The notes under the pieces are model-generated. The model was not told where the DNA came from. It saw only the letters and a program-made list of their open reading frames with translations, and did no database searches. From the NCBI GenBank assembly GCA_913043075.1, contig CAJWLI010000016.1, positions 1-13,626 of the forward strand: a stretch of 13,626 bases of DNA. The letters run 5' to 3'. Source of the DNA: an uncultured Gammaproteobacteria bacterium. Its GTDB lineage: Bacteria > Pseudomonadota > Gammaproteobacteria > Pseudomonadales > Azotimanducaceae. Positions 13,388-13,626 of this stretch are shown here, piece after piece (within the stretch, counting starts at the first letter, position 1; the number at the start of each line of letters is the position of its first letter). The position numbers and the translations under genes were made by a program.

Positions 13388-13626
13388 TCATCTAGAAAAA
13401 AGTCTGCCTCTTTCGGGGACAGAAACCACATCGGTTTCTTTAAAATGACTCAGAAGAACCTCTGAAAAAGGGCGGCCGAGCGATATCATCTCTAGGTCTC
13501 GGAACTGAGGGTAGTTGTCGCCGCCATTTACTATATAACTTCCCGTCGCCAAAGTGTAAAAATCAGTATTGTTCAACGGTTTGTTTCCAACAGTTATTTC
13601 TAGAACTCGCGAACCTACAGGTCTCT
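13388..13626 (-). CDS. 5'-nucleotidase family protein, C-terminal end (cut by window edge)
   Basis: 78 residues are visible; the rest lies beyond the right edge. The segment VGSRVLEITVGNKPL, then FYTLATGSYIVNGGDNYPQF matches the 5'-nucleotidase C-terminal substrate-binding domain (the Y-x-x-AT-x-x-Y-x-x-xGGD-x-Y-x-F pattern of UshA, CpdB and SoxB-type proteins). Such proteins hydrolyse nucleotides in the periplasm with a metallophosphatase N-terminal domain, not seen here. A TTG in this frame (13576) is internal. It is likely co-transcribed with the small secreted protein. Confidence 0.8.
   Translation of the reverse strand, partial: RPVGSRVLEITVGNKPLNNTDFYTLATGSYIVNGGDNYPQFRDLEMISLGRPFSEVLLSHFKETDVVSVPERGRLFSR

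Overview
The window reads as a chromosomal piece of a moderately AT-rich Gram-negative bacterium, most likely a marine gammaproteobacterium. This is inferred from protein character (type B L31, ZigA with DUF1826, bacterial alternative oxidase, many SDR and phytanoyl-dioxygenase-type enzymes) and from frequent TTG starts with Shine-Dalgarno support. No rRNA, tRNA, CRISPR array, insertion sequence or phage gene was seen. Both outer genes are cut by the window edges.

Region 1 (1-5131) is metal-centred. A truncated COG0523 metallochaperone GTPase (1-897) is followed by a 57-residue Cys-rich SEC-C protein (937-1110). After a structured convergent intergenic region with a strong nested hairpin (1312-1371) come three minus-strand genes read right to left: a ZigA-type COG0523 GTPase, a DUF1826 protein and an iron-type alcohol dehydrogenase. 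A Zur-like palindrome lies just upstream of zigA (4574-4596). An NTF2/SnoaL-like protein follows. Further along is a cysteine-poor type B ribosomal protein L31 (12419-12703), a classical zinc-sparing paralogue. Together these look like a zinc-limitation response: GTPases that allocate metal, and proteins that do without zinc.

Region 2 (5132-6905) holds a 130-bp inverted-repeat-bracketed intergenic segment, two small minus-strand genes (a probable ribbon-helix-helix-like CxxC protein and a Lys-rich protein) and a bacterial alternative oxidase, a cyanide-insensitive di-iron quinol oxidase.

Region 3 (6906-9829, plus strand) carries a 3-hydroxyacyl-CoA-dehydrogenase-like SDR, then a cytosolic Hanks-type Ser/Thr kinase and a PP2C phosphatase 53 bases apart. 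This is a self-contained reversible phosphorylation module without type VI secretion or FHA genes nearby.

Region 4 (9897-12232) has a minus-strand group (classical SDR, a possible 32-residue ORF, a DUF2007/zinc-ribbon protein). Diverging from it on the plus strand are a possible 54-residue ORF and a PHYHD1-like Fe(II)/2-oxoglutarate dioxygenase.

Region 5 (12910-13626, minus strand) has the C-terminal end of a 5'-nucleotidase-family protein and a small secreted protein of unknown function.
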